A DNA stretch of 64,000 nt from Pelagicoccus sp. SDUM812005 (GCF_031127875.1 NZ_JARXIA010000006.1:225498-289497), one strand, 5' to 3'; shown: positions 32,277 through 44,622, counted from the stretch's first letter. Numbers and translations are program-made. The notes: a model not told the origin generated them from the letters alone.

Positions 32277-32645
32277 TTAGCGGGCGGCGACGCTGTCGTG
32301 CGAGCTTTCGACGATGCGGACCAGTTCCTTGATGTTGAAGGGCTTGGCGAGGGTTGCCACCAGGTTGGGGTACTTGAAGTGGCGCGCTTCGTCGTGGAAG
32401 CCGGAAATGATGATGAACTTGGTCTTGATGTTCTGCCAGCCGGAGAGGAACTCGAGGACCATCTCGCCGGAGAGGCGGGGCATCTTGAGGTCGAGCAGGA
32501 CGACGTCGAACTGGTGGTTGGGATCGGAAAGGACGGATACTGCGTTGTGGCCGTCGCAGAGTACGGATACGTCGTGTTCCTCGCCGAAGACGGTGAAGAG
32601 CAGGAGTCGGATGGCGGGATCGTCGTCTACGATTAGAATTTTCAT
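32277..32645 (-). CDS. Single-domain response regulator (CheY-like receiver)
   Basis: 122 aa, one REC domain and nothing else. The acidic pocket is LIVDDDP, the phospho-acceptor Asp52 lies in VVLLDLKMPRLSG and the conserved Lys in LAKPF. Phosphorylation would come from one of the kinases nearby. No output domain, so it acts by protein contact. It has its own strong terminator and a 165-bp upstream gap, so it is probably a separate transcript. Confidence 0.93.
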   Translation of the reverse strand: MKILIVDDDPAIRLLLFTVFGEEHDVSVLCDGHNAVSVLSDPNHQFDVVLLDLKMPRLSGEMVLEFLSGWQNIKTKFIIISGFHDEARHFKYPNLVATLAKPFNIKELVRIVESSHDSVAAR

Positions 32646-32728
32646 TTTCCTGAAGCTGAGTGGCTTATTTTAGGGTGAGTGGATGGGAACTCGGTTTTCG
32701 CGTGGGAGGCTCAGCCAAGTTCAGGTTT

Positions 32729-32740
32729 GATTTATAAATC
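32729..32740. promoter_or_regulatory. Perfect 12-bp palindrome upstream of the receiver gene
   Basis: GATTTATAAATC, its own reverse complement, about 85 bp upstream of the receiver start. It contains TATAAA on both strands and may be a -10 element or a dimeric regulator site. No clear -35 accompanies it. Confidence 0.3.
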
Positions 32741-32810
32741 GGCTTTGGGGGCGTTTTCTGAGGTGGTTTTTTTACGATTTGTCTTGAATTAGCTGCTTTG
32801 TTACAGCGGC

Positions 32811-33506
32811 TCAGTTATTGCCTGAGAGGTGTGGCTTCTTGGAGTGGGCGATGAGGGGGGAGGTGAAGCCGCCGGCGTCGAAGAGGGTGTTGTTGACTTT
32901 GCCGTAGAAGGATTGGATTTCGCCTTCCATGCAGCGCGCGGTCTCGCGGATGGTGGAGATGTCGCTGGGTTCGATCCAGTATTTTTCGGTGACGGACTGG
33001 AGGAATTCCAGCTTTTCGGCGAGGGCGGCCACGGTGGCGAGGGAGTCGGCGAACATCTCGGCTTCGGTGGGCGCCAGCTGGGCGGGGGCGAGCGGCTTGG
33101 GTTGGGCCTTGGGGCTGCTGGCCTGCGATTGCGCGGGGGCTGGAGCCTGGCTGACGGTGAGGTTGCGCACGACTTCGAGCAGGGCTCGGTAGTTGAAGGG
33201 CTTGGGAAAGATCTTGCTGGCTCCGAGCTGGTTGAACTGGGCTTCGGAGTCGGGACTGAGGAATCCGGTGAGCACGATGACGGGGACGTTCGGGTGGGCG
33301 GCCTTGACGGCTTCGATGACTTGCAGCCCGTCTTTCTTGGGGAGGTGGTAGTCGAGGATGATGAGGTCGTTGGTTTCGGTGAGCCCCTTGTGGATGCCGT
33401 CGTCTCCGTTGTCGGCTTCGTCGACGTCGAACTCGTCCTTGAGGACTTCGCGCATGACCATGCGCAGTGCGGGATCGTCTTCTACGAGTAGTACGTTCTT
33501 CTTCAT
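32811..33506 (-). CDS. Response regulator: receiver plus helical C-terminal region
   Basis: 231 aa. REC domain 1-120 with LLVEDDP, phospho-acceptor Asp52 in LIILDYHLPKKDG and Lys in FPKPF. An Ala/Pro/Gln linker (about 122-145) leads to an unrecognised helical region (about 148-215: SLATVAALAEKLEFLQSVTE, TARCMEGEIQSFYGKVN). No DNA-binding domain. It follows the PAS-like gene by 1 bp, so the two are translationally linked. Output unknown. Confidence 0.85.
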   Translation of the reverse strand: MKKNVLLVEDDPALRMVMREVLKDEFDVDEADNGDDGIHKGLTETNDLIILDYHLPKKDGLQVIEAVKAAHPNVPVIVLTGFLSPDSEAQFNQLGASKIFPKPFNYRALLEVVRNLTVSQAPAPAQSQASSPKAQPKPLAPAQLAPTEAEMFADSLATVAALAEKLEFLQSVTEKYWIEPSDISTIRETARCMEGEIQSFYGKVNNTLFDAGGFTSPLIAHSKKPHLSGNN

Positions 33507-33507
33507 C

Positions 33508-34023
33508 TTAGTTGTCTCCGGTGCCTTGTTGGGCGGTTTGGTAATGCTCTGCCACGAGTCTTATCTGCTTGGATGGGGCGACGAGGTGGCCTGCGAAAAG
33601 GATGGCGAGGGGTTGTCCGATCACGGATCGGATGGGAAATTTGGATCCGTGCAGCCAGGTCTTGCCCCAGGAGAGGGTGACGAGCTCGCGGGTTTCGTAG
33701 ATGGGGCGTTGGCGGCTGGCGACGAAGCTGTCGGCGGCTTGCAGGTTGGGATCGTCCTCGAGCCAGAAGATGGGAGGGGCGGTGTTGGCGCGAGGCTCGA
33801 AGGTGGGGCGTTGGGGGCGAAGCAGCTGGCGGCCTTTGCCGTTGAGGTAGAAGACGTCGTCGCGGGCGAAGTAGGCGAAGACGCAGCAGCTTAGGTCTTC
33901 GAAGGCGGTGACGTCGGCTTGGAGGAGTTGCTTGGGGACGTCGTAGGCTCGGTCGAGGTCTTCGATGGCGCTTTGCAGGGCGTCGGGAAGATTGGCTTGG
34001 AGGAGCTTGTCGTCGGGTTGCAT
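33508..34023 (-). CDS. PAS-like hypothetical protein
   Basis: 171 aa. The middle part (about 45-145) reads as a degenerate PAS-like sensor (DLSCCVFAYFARDDVFYLNG, then YETRELVTLSWGKTWLHGSK and a core strand PLAILFAG). No membrane or output domain. Coupled by a 1-bp gap to the response regulator downstream, it may present a signal to it. Family assignment tentative. Confidence 0.55.
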   Translation of the reverse strand: MQPDDKLLQANLPDALQSAIEDLDRAYDVPKQLLQADVTAFEDLSCCVFAYFARDDVFYLNGKGRQLLRPQRPTFEPRANTAPPIFWLEDDPNLQAADSFVASRQRPIYETRELVTLSWGKTWLHGSKFPIRSVIGQPLAILFAGHLVAPSKQIRLVAEHYQTAQQGTGDN

Positions 34024-34115
34024 GTTCGAACGCGTGTGTGTTGGCAGGTTGGATCCTTGGCAGGTATCATCGTCCGAAACGTCCGCAGCTTTAGCGGAAA
34101 TTACTCAGGGCTCGG

Positions 34116-34153
34116 CGTTCTTTCGCTAGGGTGTATTTCCTAGAGCGAGAACG
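34116..34153. repeat. Imperfect inverted repeat between HDOD and PAS-like genes
   Basis: CGTTCT-TT-CGCT (34116-34127) can pair with AGCGAGAACG (34144-34153), giving 6 plus 4 bp with a 2-base bulge. It sits about 20 bp after the HDOD stop. No T-run follows; may be a transcript-processing or attenuating hairpin. Confidence 0.35.
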
Positions 34154-34172
34154 GCGGGCGCGGCCTGGGCGT

Positions 34173-35015
34173 CTAGTTGGCTCCGACTGCGAGGGCGCGG
34201 CGGGCTTTTTCGAGTTGTTCGCGGGCGGTGAGGATGGCGATTTCGAGCTGGCTGGGTTCGATTTCGAAGGCGCCTTCGATCATGTCGAGGGCCCAGCTGT
34301 CGCGTCCGTCGTTGCAGCCGATGACGGCGGCTCCCCAGTTGGCGACATGGAGGGCTCCGGCGAGCTTGCGGTGCGCTTCGGGCGCTTCGATGGGGTTGTA
34401 TTGAAAGCGGATGGGGAGGTAGACCTCTTCGGGAAAGGACCATTGCTCGAGCATCTTGGAACCGGCGAGGGCGTGGTCGAAGCCGAGGGTTTGGCTTTCG
34501 GCCTTGTCGAGGCTGAGGCGCTCGGTCTCTACCTTCTTGAAGATGTCGACGTATTGCTCGCCGCAGCCGAGGTGCATGCCTAGCTTTCCGATGTCGTGGA
34601 GCAGGCCGAGGGTGTAGGGGAGGCCTTCCGTGTCGGTGGCGTCCTTGGCGATCTGGTCCATGATGAGGGCCACGGCGAGGCTGTGGGCCCAGAGGCTGCC
34701 CTTGCCGATGTCCATGCTGGGGAGGGCTCCGTCGAGGTAGTCGCCGCTGGAGACGAGGTTGACGATGCGGTAGACTTCCTTGATGCCGAGCATGGCGACG
34801 GCGTCTTGCAGGTCGGTGACGGGGGATGGGGGCGAGTAGGCTCCTGAGTTGCTGAGCTTGAGCACGCCGGCCATGATGGCGGCGTCGGTGGAGATGAGCT
34901 GGACGATGTCGTTGGCGTCGGTGTCAGGATCCTTCATGATCTTGACGAGCTTGGGGAGCACTTCCGGAGCTGGGGGCAGCGTATCCGTGTTTTGAATGAG
35001 TTCTTCTACTGTCAT
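34173..35015 (-). CDS. HDOD-domain signalling protein
   Basis: 280 aa, essentially one HDOD domain (about 12-215). It has LPPAPEVLPKLVKIMKDP at the start, IVQLISTDAAIMAGVLKLSN and an intact HD pair in LGLLHDIGKLGMHL with FDHALAGSKML downstream. HDOD proteins act in chemotaxis-linked and stress signalling, often without known catalysis. It starts 2 bp after the CheD stop and is probably cotranscribed with it. Confidence 0.9.
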   Translation of the reverse strand: MTVEELIQNTDTLPPAPEVLPKLVKIMKDPDTDANDIVQLISTDAAIMAGVLKLSNSGAYSPPSPVTDLQDAVAMLGIKEVYRIVNLVSSGDYLDGALPSMDIGKGSLWAHSLAVALIMDQIAKDATDTEGLPYTLGLLHDIGKLGMHLGCGEQYVDIFKKVETERLSLDKAESQTLGFDHALAGSKMLEQWSFPEEVYLPIRFQYNPIEAPEAHRKLAGALHVANWGAAVIGCNDGRDSWALDMIEGAFEIEPSQLEIAILTAREQLEKARRALAVGAN

Positions 35016-35017
35016 GG

Positions 35018-35539
35018 CTAGGCTAGGCTGAATTTTGAGGTTCCTAGTGGAGTTTTGAGGGTAACTTCTCCGGTGCCGACGTTGAGGTGGATGGTGCGGT
35101 TGTTGACGCCGCCGACGTCCGCTTTCACGACTTGGATGCCGAGAGCGTTGATGAGTTTCTTGACGGCGAGGATGTTTCGCTCGCCGATCTTGAACATGTC
35201 GGAGCCGGATATGACGGAGGCGCCTCCGGCCACGAAGGCTCGCATGCGACGCCGTTCTGCCCGCAGGCCGCAGAGGTTGCGGAACATGATGGGCATGCCG
35301 GTATCGGCGAACATGGCGGGTTGTTTTTGGGCTTTTTCAGGGGACAGGGTGGAGTCCGGCAGCATGATGTGGATCAGGCCGCCGACCTTGGCTTCCTTGT
35401 CGTAGACGATGATGCCCACGCAGGAGCCGAGGGCGAAGGTGCTGAGGTTTACGTTTCCGTTGTTGGAAACTGCCAGGTCGCCCACGCCGACGACGACGCG
35501 TTGCTGAAAAAGGGATGGGAGGGTAGGGGCTCCGCTCAT
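35018..35539 (-). CDS. cheD: Chemoreceptor glutamine deamidase CheD
   Basis: 173 aa. CheD converts specific Gln residues of chemoreceptors to Glu. The catalytic Cys40 (FALGSCVGIIVYD) and His57 (GGLIHIMLPDS) are intact, as is the NVGTGEVTLKTPLG C-terminal segment. Its expected substrates, MCPs, are not encoded in this window. It is followed by the HDOD gene after 2 bp and preceded by cheW 172 bp upstream. Confidence 0.94.
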   Translation of the reverse strand: MSGAPTLPSLFQQRVVVGVGDLAVSNNGNVNLSTFALGSCVGIIVYDKEAKVGGLIHIMLPDSTLSPEKAQKQPAMFADTGMPIMFRNLCGLRAERRRMRAFVAGGASVISGSDMFKIGERNILAVKKLINALGIQVVKADVGGVNNRTIHLNVGTGEVTLKTPLGTSKFSLA

Positions 35540-35711
35540 AGGGTCAAAGGTGTGTCGATGCGAGTTCTAGGTGGTGCTGTTTAGCTTGGCAGAGGACTGC
35601 GGCTGGAGGGGTAAAGTGAGTCTCCGCGTTGGGGGGGGGCGGGAGAACAGCAGTCTGGCGCGGGGGGAGCGCGGGTTGACTGGGCTGAGCGAGGCCTTGG
35701 GAGAGCGCGCT

Positions 35712-36215
35712 CTAGAAGCCGAGGGCGTCTTCGAGTTCGCTGGAAACGACTTTTTCGATGTCGAGGAGGGTTTTGACGCTGTCCTTGATCTTGGCGATTC
35801 CGAGGCAGCATTCGGTGCTGAGTCGGGTGCCGAAGTCGGGGGATGGCTTCACGTCGCCCTCGGTGACGTTGAGAACTTCTTCCACGGCGTCGACGACGAG
35901 TCCGAGGAGCTGGTTGACGCCTTGTCCGCCGTCGACGTCGACGACGATGATGCAGGTGCGTTCGGTCGCTTCGCCGGCGTGGAGGTTGAACTTAACGCGC
36001 AGGTCGACGACGGGGATGACCTTGCCGCGCAGGTTGATGACGCCTTTGACGTGCTCCGGCATTTGCGGGACGGGCGTGATCTTCTGCATGCGAATGATTT
36101 CGCGAATCTTGAGGACCTCGACTCCGTAGCACTCTTCCGCGAGGGTGAAGGTGAGAAACTTGCCGGAAGAGAAGGAGGAGTGAGTGGTAGTGTCGTCGAA
36201 GGTGAGGTTGCTCAT
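35712..36215 (-). CDS. cheW: CheW-type coupling protein
   Basis: 167 aa, one CheW domain covering nearly the whole chain: FLTFTLAEECYGVEVLKIRE, VPQMPEHVKGVINLRGKVIP and VVDAVEEVLNV. CheW links receptors to CheA; neither a receptor nor CheA is in this window. The flanking gaps of about 170 and 220 bp suggest it may have its own promoter within the cluster. Confidence 0.95.
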   Translation of the reverse strand: MSNLTFDDTTTHSSFSSGKFLTFTLAEECYGVEVLKIREIIRMQKITPVPQMPEHVKGVINLRGKVIPVVDLRVKFNLHAGEATERTCIIVVDVDGGQGVNQLLGLVVDAVEEVLNVTEGDVKPSPDFGTRLSTECCLGIAKIKDSVKTLLDIEKVVSSELEDALGF

Positions 36216-36334
36216 AATTATTCCTCGGTGGAATTGTGGGAAATGCGATTTATTATGAGCTAGATCGGTTTTGCCTTCGCGCTTCTTAAGCAGAATTTAG
36301 GCGGAACGCCCCTCTGCTGCGTAGTTTCTTTCTC

Positions 36335-36379
36335 TCAAATGCGTTTCTCGCGTCGCTCAGTGAAGCTACGCGCATTTGA
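36335..36379. repeat. 9-bp inverted repeat upstream of cheW
   Basis: TCAAATGCG (36335-36343) and CGCATTTGA (36371-36379) are perfect inverted copies 27 bp apart, in the 222-bp gap between the HD-GYP regulator and cheW. Could be an operator or a weak terminator; no T-run. Confidence 0.4.
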
Positions 36380-36437
36380 TTTACAATTTCCCCTCTGCAA
36401 GTCCCGGGCGTCGCAGGGCTTGCGGCTGCGGGGCGGC

Positions 36438-37706
36438 TCAGCGGAAAACCATGAGGCGCTGGGTGAGCGGGTTGGCGAAGTCGTGTTCCTTGATCTTGGA
36501 AATGATGCCGCCGGTGAGGCGCTTGTCTTCGGGGATGAGCAAGAGTCCGGAGGGGCTGTAGATGCCTTTGGCCAGGACCATGCCGGGCTCGAGTTCGGCG
36601 AGGGTGATCTCGCGTACTTTCTTGGGCAGGTTGGTGAGGTTGGAGCTCTTCATGAAGAGCCGGACCGCTTCGGGGTGGTAGGCGCGTCCGGATTCGCGGA
36701 TGATGAATTCGAGGGCCTGGTCGCGAGGGAGGTTGCACTCGACGAAGCCGATGGCCACGGCGAGGTGGCGGGCGGGCACCGGAATGCTCTCGCGGCTAAG
36801 CTGGTCGGGGTAGCCGAGTCCGTCGAAGCGTTCCCGGTGGTAGCGGATGGCGAGGCCGACTTCGTTGAGGTTTTCGACGAAGGAGGCGAGGGTTTGGCCG
36901 TAGACGGGGTAGTGGCGCAGGAGGGTTTCCTCGGTTTCGTCGAGGCTTTGGGCGTCCTTGAGGCTTTTGGATACGAGGTCTCGAGGGAGGCCGATGCGGC
37001 CGAGGTTGTAGAGCCAGGAGGCGACCTTGAGGGTTTCCGCTTCGCGGGGTTCGAGCAGCTCGGACTTGGCGATCTCGGAGCAGATGGAGACGACGGACTT
37101 GGTTTGCTGGCCGAGGATGGGGTGGAAGGCTTCGATGAGCCGGAAGCAGATTTCGAGGGAGTGCTTGAAGTTTCGCTCGAGGGCTTGGTTGGCCTCGTCG
37201 AGCATGAGGGTTTGCTCTTGGAGCTGGCGGACTTTTTCCTCGAGGGCGGTGTTGCTGGCGACGAGCTTCTCGTTGAGGTCGAGGGTGTCGGCTTGCAGCT
37301 TTTCGTTGGTTTCGACGAGGGCGTAGCGTTGGACGGCGTTTTCGACGGTGGCGAGCAGCTCTTCGCGGATCCAGGGCTTGGCGAGGAAGCGGAAGATTTC
37401 CCCCTTGTTGACGGCCTCGACGACGGTGTTGAGGGTGAGCACTCCGGTGATGAGGATGCGGGAGGCGTTGGGCTGCTTTTGCTTGCAGAGGTCGAGGAAT
37501 TCGAGCCCGGTCATCTCCGGCATGCGGTGGTCGGAGATGATGGTGGAAAAGCGGTTCGCTTCGACGGCCTTGATCGCTTCGTTGGGACTGGTGAAGGCGG
37601 TCACGAGGTAGCCCTCGCGCTCGAGGGTTTCCTTCATGGCGAGAAGGACGATGTCGTCGTCGTCTAGGACGAGGATGTTGCTGGATCTCGGCTCGGAGAA
37701 TCTCAT
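36438..37706 (-). CDS. Response regulator with degenerate HD-GYP domain
   Basis: 422 aa. REC domain (1-125) with LVLDDDD and phospho-acceptor Asp59 (IISDHRMPEMTG), coiled coil (about 130-178), then an HD-GYP fold (about 185-350). HD-GYP enzymes hydrolyse cyclic di-GMP. Here the defining HD pair is Tyr233-Asn234 (SWLYNLGRIGLP, family LLHDIGKIGIP), while H265, H290 and DGLGYP (295-300) remain. The later D of vaDxfDAL is also absent. The enzyme is likely inactive or altered and may act as a receptor or scaffold. The C-terminal 70 residues (ELEPGMVLAKGIYSPSGLLL) resemble a small beta domain common behind HDOD/HD proteins. Confidence 0.87.
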   Translation of the reverse strand: MRFSEPRSSNILVLDDDDIVLLAMKETLEREGYLVTAFTSPNEAIKAVEANRFSTIISDHRMPEMTGLEFLDLCKQKQPNASRILITGVLTLNTVVEAVNKGEIFRFLAKPWIREELLATVENAVQRYALVETNEKLQADTLDLNEKLVASNTALEEKVRQLQEQTLMLDEANQALERNFKHSLEICFRLIEAFHPILGQQTKSVVSICSEIAKSELLEPREAETLKVASWLYNLGRIGLPRDLVSKSLKDAQSLDETEETLLRHYPVYGQTLASFVENLNEVGLAIRYHRERFDGLGYPDQLSRESIPVPARHLAVAIGFVECNLPRDQALEFIIRESGRAYHPEAVRLFMKSSNLTNLPKKVREITLAELEPGMVLAKGIYSPSGLLLIPEDKRLTGGIISKIKEHDFANPLTQRLMVFR

Positions 37707-37758
37707 GGTTGCGGTCGGGGGTGGCGGTTGGCCGTGCGGTGCGAGGCGGAGCGGAGGC

Positions 37759-39363
37759 TCAGTTGAAGTAGCTGGCTAGTTTGTTGAGCAAGGCAGAGGG
37801 TTTTGATGAGCCGGAGGCTACCAATCCGCAAATTCTTTTTGCGGAAAGCGAGAGGGCGTCGACGCTTTCGCCGAGGGCGATGAGGGCGACTTTGTCGCAG
37901 TTGCGGGCGTGGCCGAGCTCGGAGATGAGCGGTTCGGCTTTTTCGTCGAGGGCGCTTTTGAAGACGATGACGCCGTCGAGCTGCTGTCCGTCTTGCAGGA
38001 GGTCGAGCAGGAGCTCGCCGGGCTCGAGGTGGATGCGAGTGTCCCAGCCGGCGTTTTGCAGGGCGATGAGCAGGGGGTGGCGGGCGATGTCTTCCCAGGA
38101 GTAGATGAGGACCTTGGGTGGGGTAGAGCGGGGGGCGGCCTTTTCGACGGGGGGAGTTGCGGGGGCTTCGGCCAGCGGGAGCTCGGGCGTTTGGGCGCTG
38201 GGCTCCGGAGCTGGCGGGGCGGCAGGCTTGCTTTCTTGCTCGAGCAAGGGGAGGACGAGGCGGATGTGGGCGCCTTGGTGAGGGTTGTTGCCGAGCTTGA
38301 TGCTGCCGCCCAGGTCGGCGGCGAACTTGCTGGCGATGCTGAGCCCGAGTCCGGGGTGCTTGTCGCTGCTTTTGGTGGTGTAGAAAGGAGTGGTCGCGTT
38401 TTCGAGCTCGTCGGGCTTGAAGCCGCAGCCGTTGTCGGAGAATTCGATGACGGCGCAGTCGCGTCGGTCGAGGTTGGCGCGGGTGAGTCGGATTTGCAGG
38501 GCCGCGTCCTCGCCGCAGGCGTCGGCGGCGTTGCCGGTGAGGTGGAGGATCACTTGGCGGAAGAGGTTGGCGTCGATCTGGATGGGGTGCTGTCCGCTGG
38601 CGGCATCGATCTCGATGGCGGCGCCTTTGGGCAGAAGGGCTTCCATGTATTCCTTTTGCTCTTTGACGAGGTCGCCGAGGTCGAAGTAGTTCCGCTGGCC
38701 GGCTTCGAGGGTGGTGAGGTGGCGGATCTTTTTGGTGAGGTCCTGGGCGCGGATGGAGCAGTCGCGGATGTGTCCCATGGCTTCGGCGGTGGATTTCGGG
38801 TCCGAGCCTGGCTCCGCGTAGAGTTCGCTGAGGGAGTAGATACCGGCGATGGTGTTGTTGAAGTCGTGCAGGTAGCGGCGGGTCATGCAGCCGGCGATTT
38901 CCTTCCAGGAGCGGCGGGCGAGAGCGTCGAAGGCGACGCTGTGGAAGGTGTCGTCGACGAGGCGTCCGGCGATGGCGACGGCTTGGCCGGATTCGTTGCG
39001 CACGAGGGCGCGGTAGTCGACGACGGGAAGGGTTTCGCCCCGGCGGTTGACCTGGATGCGGTAGCGGGCCTCGGTCTCGAATTGGTTGAGGGCGACGGCT
39101 TGCTGGTAGGTTTCGCGCTGGGGTTCGACGACCAGCTCGTCCCAGGTGGTGACGGCGTCGAGCAGCTTGTAGAAGGCGGGGGGGAAGGCGTTTTCAGTCC
39201 GGCTGAAGAAGCGGGGGCTGCGGTCTGGGAGCTCGAGCAGGTAGGTGATGCCGGGGCCGAGCGCGGCGAGGGAGGATTCGCTGGTGGCGTCGCCCGCGAG
39301 TTCGCGGATCGCAGCGGAAAGGTCGTTGGCTGGCACGGGGAAGCTGGTGGTTTGGAAATTCAA
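37759..39363 (-). CDS. PAS histidine kinase with degenerate C-terminal receiver
   Basis: 534 aa. Residues 30-145 form a PAS-like sensor. The phospho-acceptor His166 lies in RRYLHDFNNTIAGIYSLSEL, an NtrB-like H-box, followed by a HATPase (N278 in LTGNAADAC, DNGCGF 310-315, PFYTTKS, GLGLSIA 338-344). After a Pro/Ala linker (about 380-412) comes a receiver-like domain (415-534) with no Asp at the phosphorylation site (GVIVFKSAL). Soluble; no membrane helix. It may phosphorylate the HD-GYP regulator encoded 52 bp downstream. Confidence 0.88.
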   Translation of the reverse strand: MNFQTTSFPVPANDLSAAIRELAGDATSESSLAALGPGITYLLELPDRSPRFFSRTENAFPPAFYKLLDAVTTWDELVVEPQRETYQQAVALNQFETEARYRIQVNRRGETLPVVDYRALVRNESGQAVAIAGRLVDDTFHSVAFDALARRSWKEIAGCMTRRYLHDFNNTIAGIYSLSELYAEPGSDPKSTAEAMGHIRDCSIRAQDLTKKIRHLTTLEAGQRNYFDLGDLVKEQKEYMEALLPKGAAIEIDAASGQHPIQIDANLFRQVILHLTGNAADACGEDAALQIRLTRANLDRRDCAVIEFSDNGCGFKPDELENATTPFYTTKSSDKHPGLGLSIASKFAADLGGSIKLGNNPHQGAHIRLVLPLLEQESKPAAPPAPEPSAQTPELPLAEAPATPPVEKAAPRSTPPKVLIYSWEDIARHPLLIALQNAGWDTRIHLEPGELLLDLLQDGQQLDGVIVFKSALDEKAEPLISELGHARNCDKVALIALGESVDALSLSAKRICGLVASGSSKPSALLNKLASYFN

Positions 39364-39523
39364 GGTCGATCGTTGGATTGACGCTTGGGGCTTCCTCCTT
39401 CGCTGGCAACTCGGCTTTGGGAAATATTGGGGCTATTAGCGGCTTTTTTACGTGGCGAACGGCTAGCTGACCGGACGGGGCTGCGCGGTGTTGGCGCTGG
39501 CGCTGGGGCGAAGTCGGCTCCGC

Positions 39524-40363
39524 TTAGGCGGGCAGTTGGTAGATCGCGGGTTTGATGGACTGGTAGGGGTGGCGAATGCCGGCGAGGCTTTCGGCGTGTC
39601 CGATGAGCAGGAAGCCGCCGGGCACGAGGTGTTGGGCGAGGCGGCCGACCAGTTCCTGCTGCGTTTCGCGATCGAAGTAGATCATGACGTTGCGGCAGAA
39701 GATGACTTGGAACTTCTGTCGCCAAGGGTATTGCGGGGCGAAGAGGTTGAGGCGTTGGAAAGCGAGCTTCTTGGAGATTTCCGGGCGTACGCGGAAGTAG
39801 CCGTCCATCTGCTTTTCGCCTTTCTGGAAGTAGCGTTTGAGCCACTCGGCTTTCACGTTCTTGAGGCGGTCGCGGTCGTAGATGCCTTTGGAGGCGAAGT
39901 CCAGGACGCGGTTGGAGATGTCGCTGCACTGGATGGACCAGTCGTAGCCCTGCTGTTGTCCGAGGAATTCTTCGAGGGCGATGGCGAGGGAGTAGGGTTC
40001 CTCTCCGGTGGAGCAGGCGCAGCTCCAGATCTTCAGTTCCTTGCCGGCGCCGAAGCGGCCGTTGAGGAAGTGGGGAAGGATATGGCTGTTGAGGTAGTTG
40101 AAGTGGTTGATCTCGCGAAAGAAGAAGGTGTGGTTCGTCGAGATGGCGTCGATGAGGTGGTAGAGCTCGCCGCTGTTGGGGCGGGACTGCAGCATCTGGC
40201 AGTACTCGGTGTAGCTGCCCAGGCTGTTGGCGCGCAGGCGCTTGCCGAGGCGGGCGCTGACCAGTTCGCGTTTGCTGTCTCCGAGGTTGATTCGAGTTTC
40301 CTTGTAGATCAGGTCGCGGATGAAGGAGTAGTCTTGGTCGGTGATCTTGCCCATGGGGGTCAT
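39524..40363 (-). CDS. cheR: CheR chemoreceptor methyltransferase
   Basis: About 279 aa from the Met at 40363; Mets at 40354 and 40450 are alternatives, but the CheR N-domain begins just after the former (ITDQDYSFIRDLIYKETRIN). Motifs: NHTFFFREINHF, WSCACSTGEEPYSLAIALEE (AdoMet site) and VIFCRNVMIYFDRETQQEL. It methylates receptor Glu residues using AdoMet. First gene of the leftward signalling cluster. A stand-alone CheB is not nearby; the CheB-CheR hybrid at 45.9-50.6 kb is a separate protein. Confidence 0.93.
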   Translation of the reverse strand: MTPMGKITDQDYSFIRDLIYKETRINLGDSKRELVSARLGKRLRANSLGSYTEYCQMLQSRPNSGELYHLIDAISTNHTFFFREINHFNYLNSHILPHFLNGRFGAGKELKIWSCACSTGEEPYSLAIALEEFLGQQQGYDWSIQCSDISNRVLDFASKGIYDRDRLKNVKAEWLKRYFQKGEKQMDGYFRVRPEISKKLAFQRLNLFAPQYPWRQKFQVIFCRNVMIYFDRETQQELVGRLAQHLVPGGFLLIGHAESLAGIRHPYQSIKPAIYQLPA

Positions 40364-40450
40364 TCCAAACGGTAATTGCTGGGTGTTGGTTGGCGTGGCA
40401 GCAGTGTGGGTTGGCTGGCGATTTCTGAGAGTCGGAAGGCGGAAGCTCAT

Positions 40451-40666
40451 GCGTTGCTTTGAGTTGGCGTACTTATTGGCTGGGGGATAAATCGCTCGAT
40501 TTCCGGAAAACTTGAGTCCCGGCGCCTATTTCAATCGGTAATTACTTGCGCAAAAACACCCTCGCTTCGGAGGTGGAGAGAAGCTTGCGGGGGAAGCCAG
40601 TCGGAGCTTGAGCCCGACGCAGCTGCCTGCATGGTGTGCTCGTTTCGAATTTCCACAGTCATCACT
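40451..40666 (+). other. Leader/promoter region of metH, divergent from cheR
   Basis: The region upstream of metH holds two small hairpins: CACCCTC/GAGGTG around 40557-40575 and GTCGG/CCGAC around 40600-40617. I compared it by eye with SAM-I, SAH and cobalamin riboswitch cores and found no match. An in-frame ATG at 40631 lies inside it but is not used (see metH). Confidence 0.35.
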
Positions 40667-44395
<3,729 letters not shown>

Positions 44396-44402
44396 GAAGG
44401 AT

Positions 44403-44428
44403 ACGGGGATCTCTCCTCGTGATCTTTT
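44403..44428 (+). terminator. Probable rho-independent terminator of metH
   Basis: ACGGGGA/TCCTCGT form a 7-bp stem (one G-T pair) with loop TCTC, followed by GATCTTTT. It lies 8 bp after the metH stop. Confidence 0.55.
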
Positions 44429-44622
44429 ACTGGAGTTGGGCGCGGCTTGGAATGCAAGTCGTCGCTCATATCATCTCGGCTTGCTGAGTGTCGGTGTCGC
44501 GGACAAAGCGAGAGGGCGTTTGATGCGCTGAACGAGTTGCCACTTTAGGCGAAGGGCGCAGGTTATTGAAGAGAGCGGAGCCTAGCGGTTCGGCATGCCT
44601 CAACCGTCATATATCAATTGGA

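Noticed and set aside
36339..39381. Long plus-strand frames (442 and 490 codons) opposite the HD-GYP and histidine kinase genes
   Set aside because: Antisense by-products of GC-rich codons; translations are Gly/Glu/Val-rich without domain motifs.
40451..40666. SAM, SAH or cobalamin riboswitch before metH
   Set aside because: Conserved core sequences were not found by eye; GGGGGAAGCC is only a superficial likeness to a B12 box.
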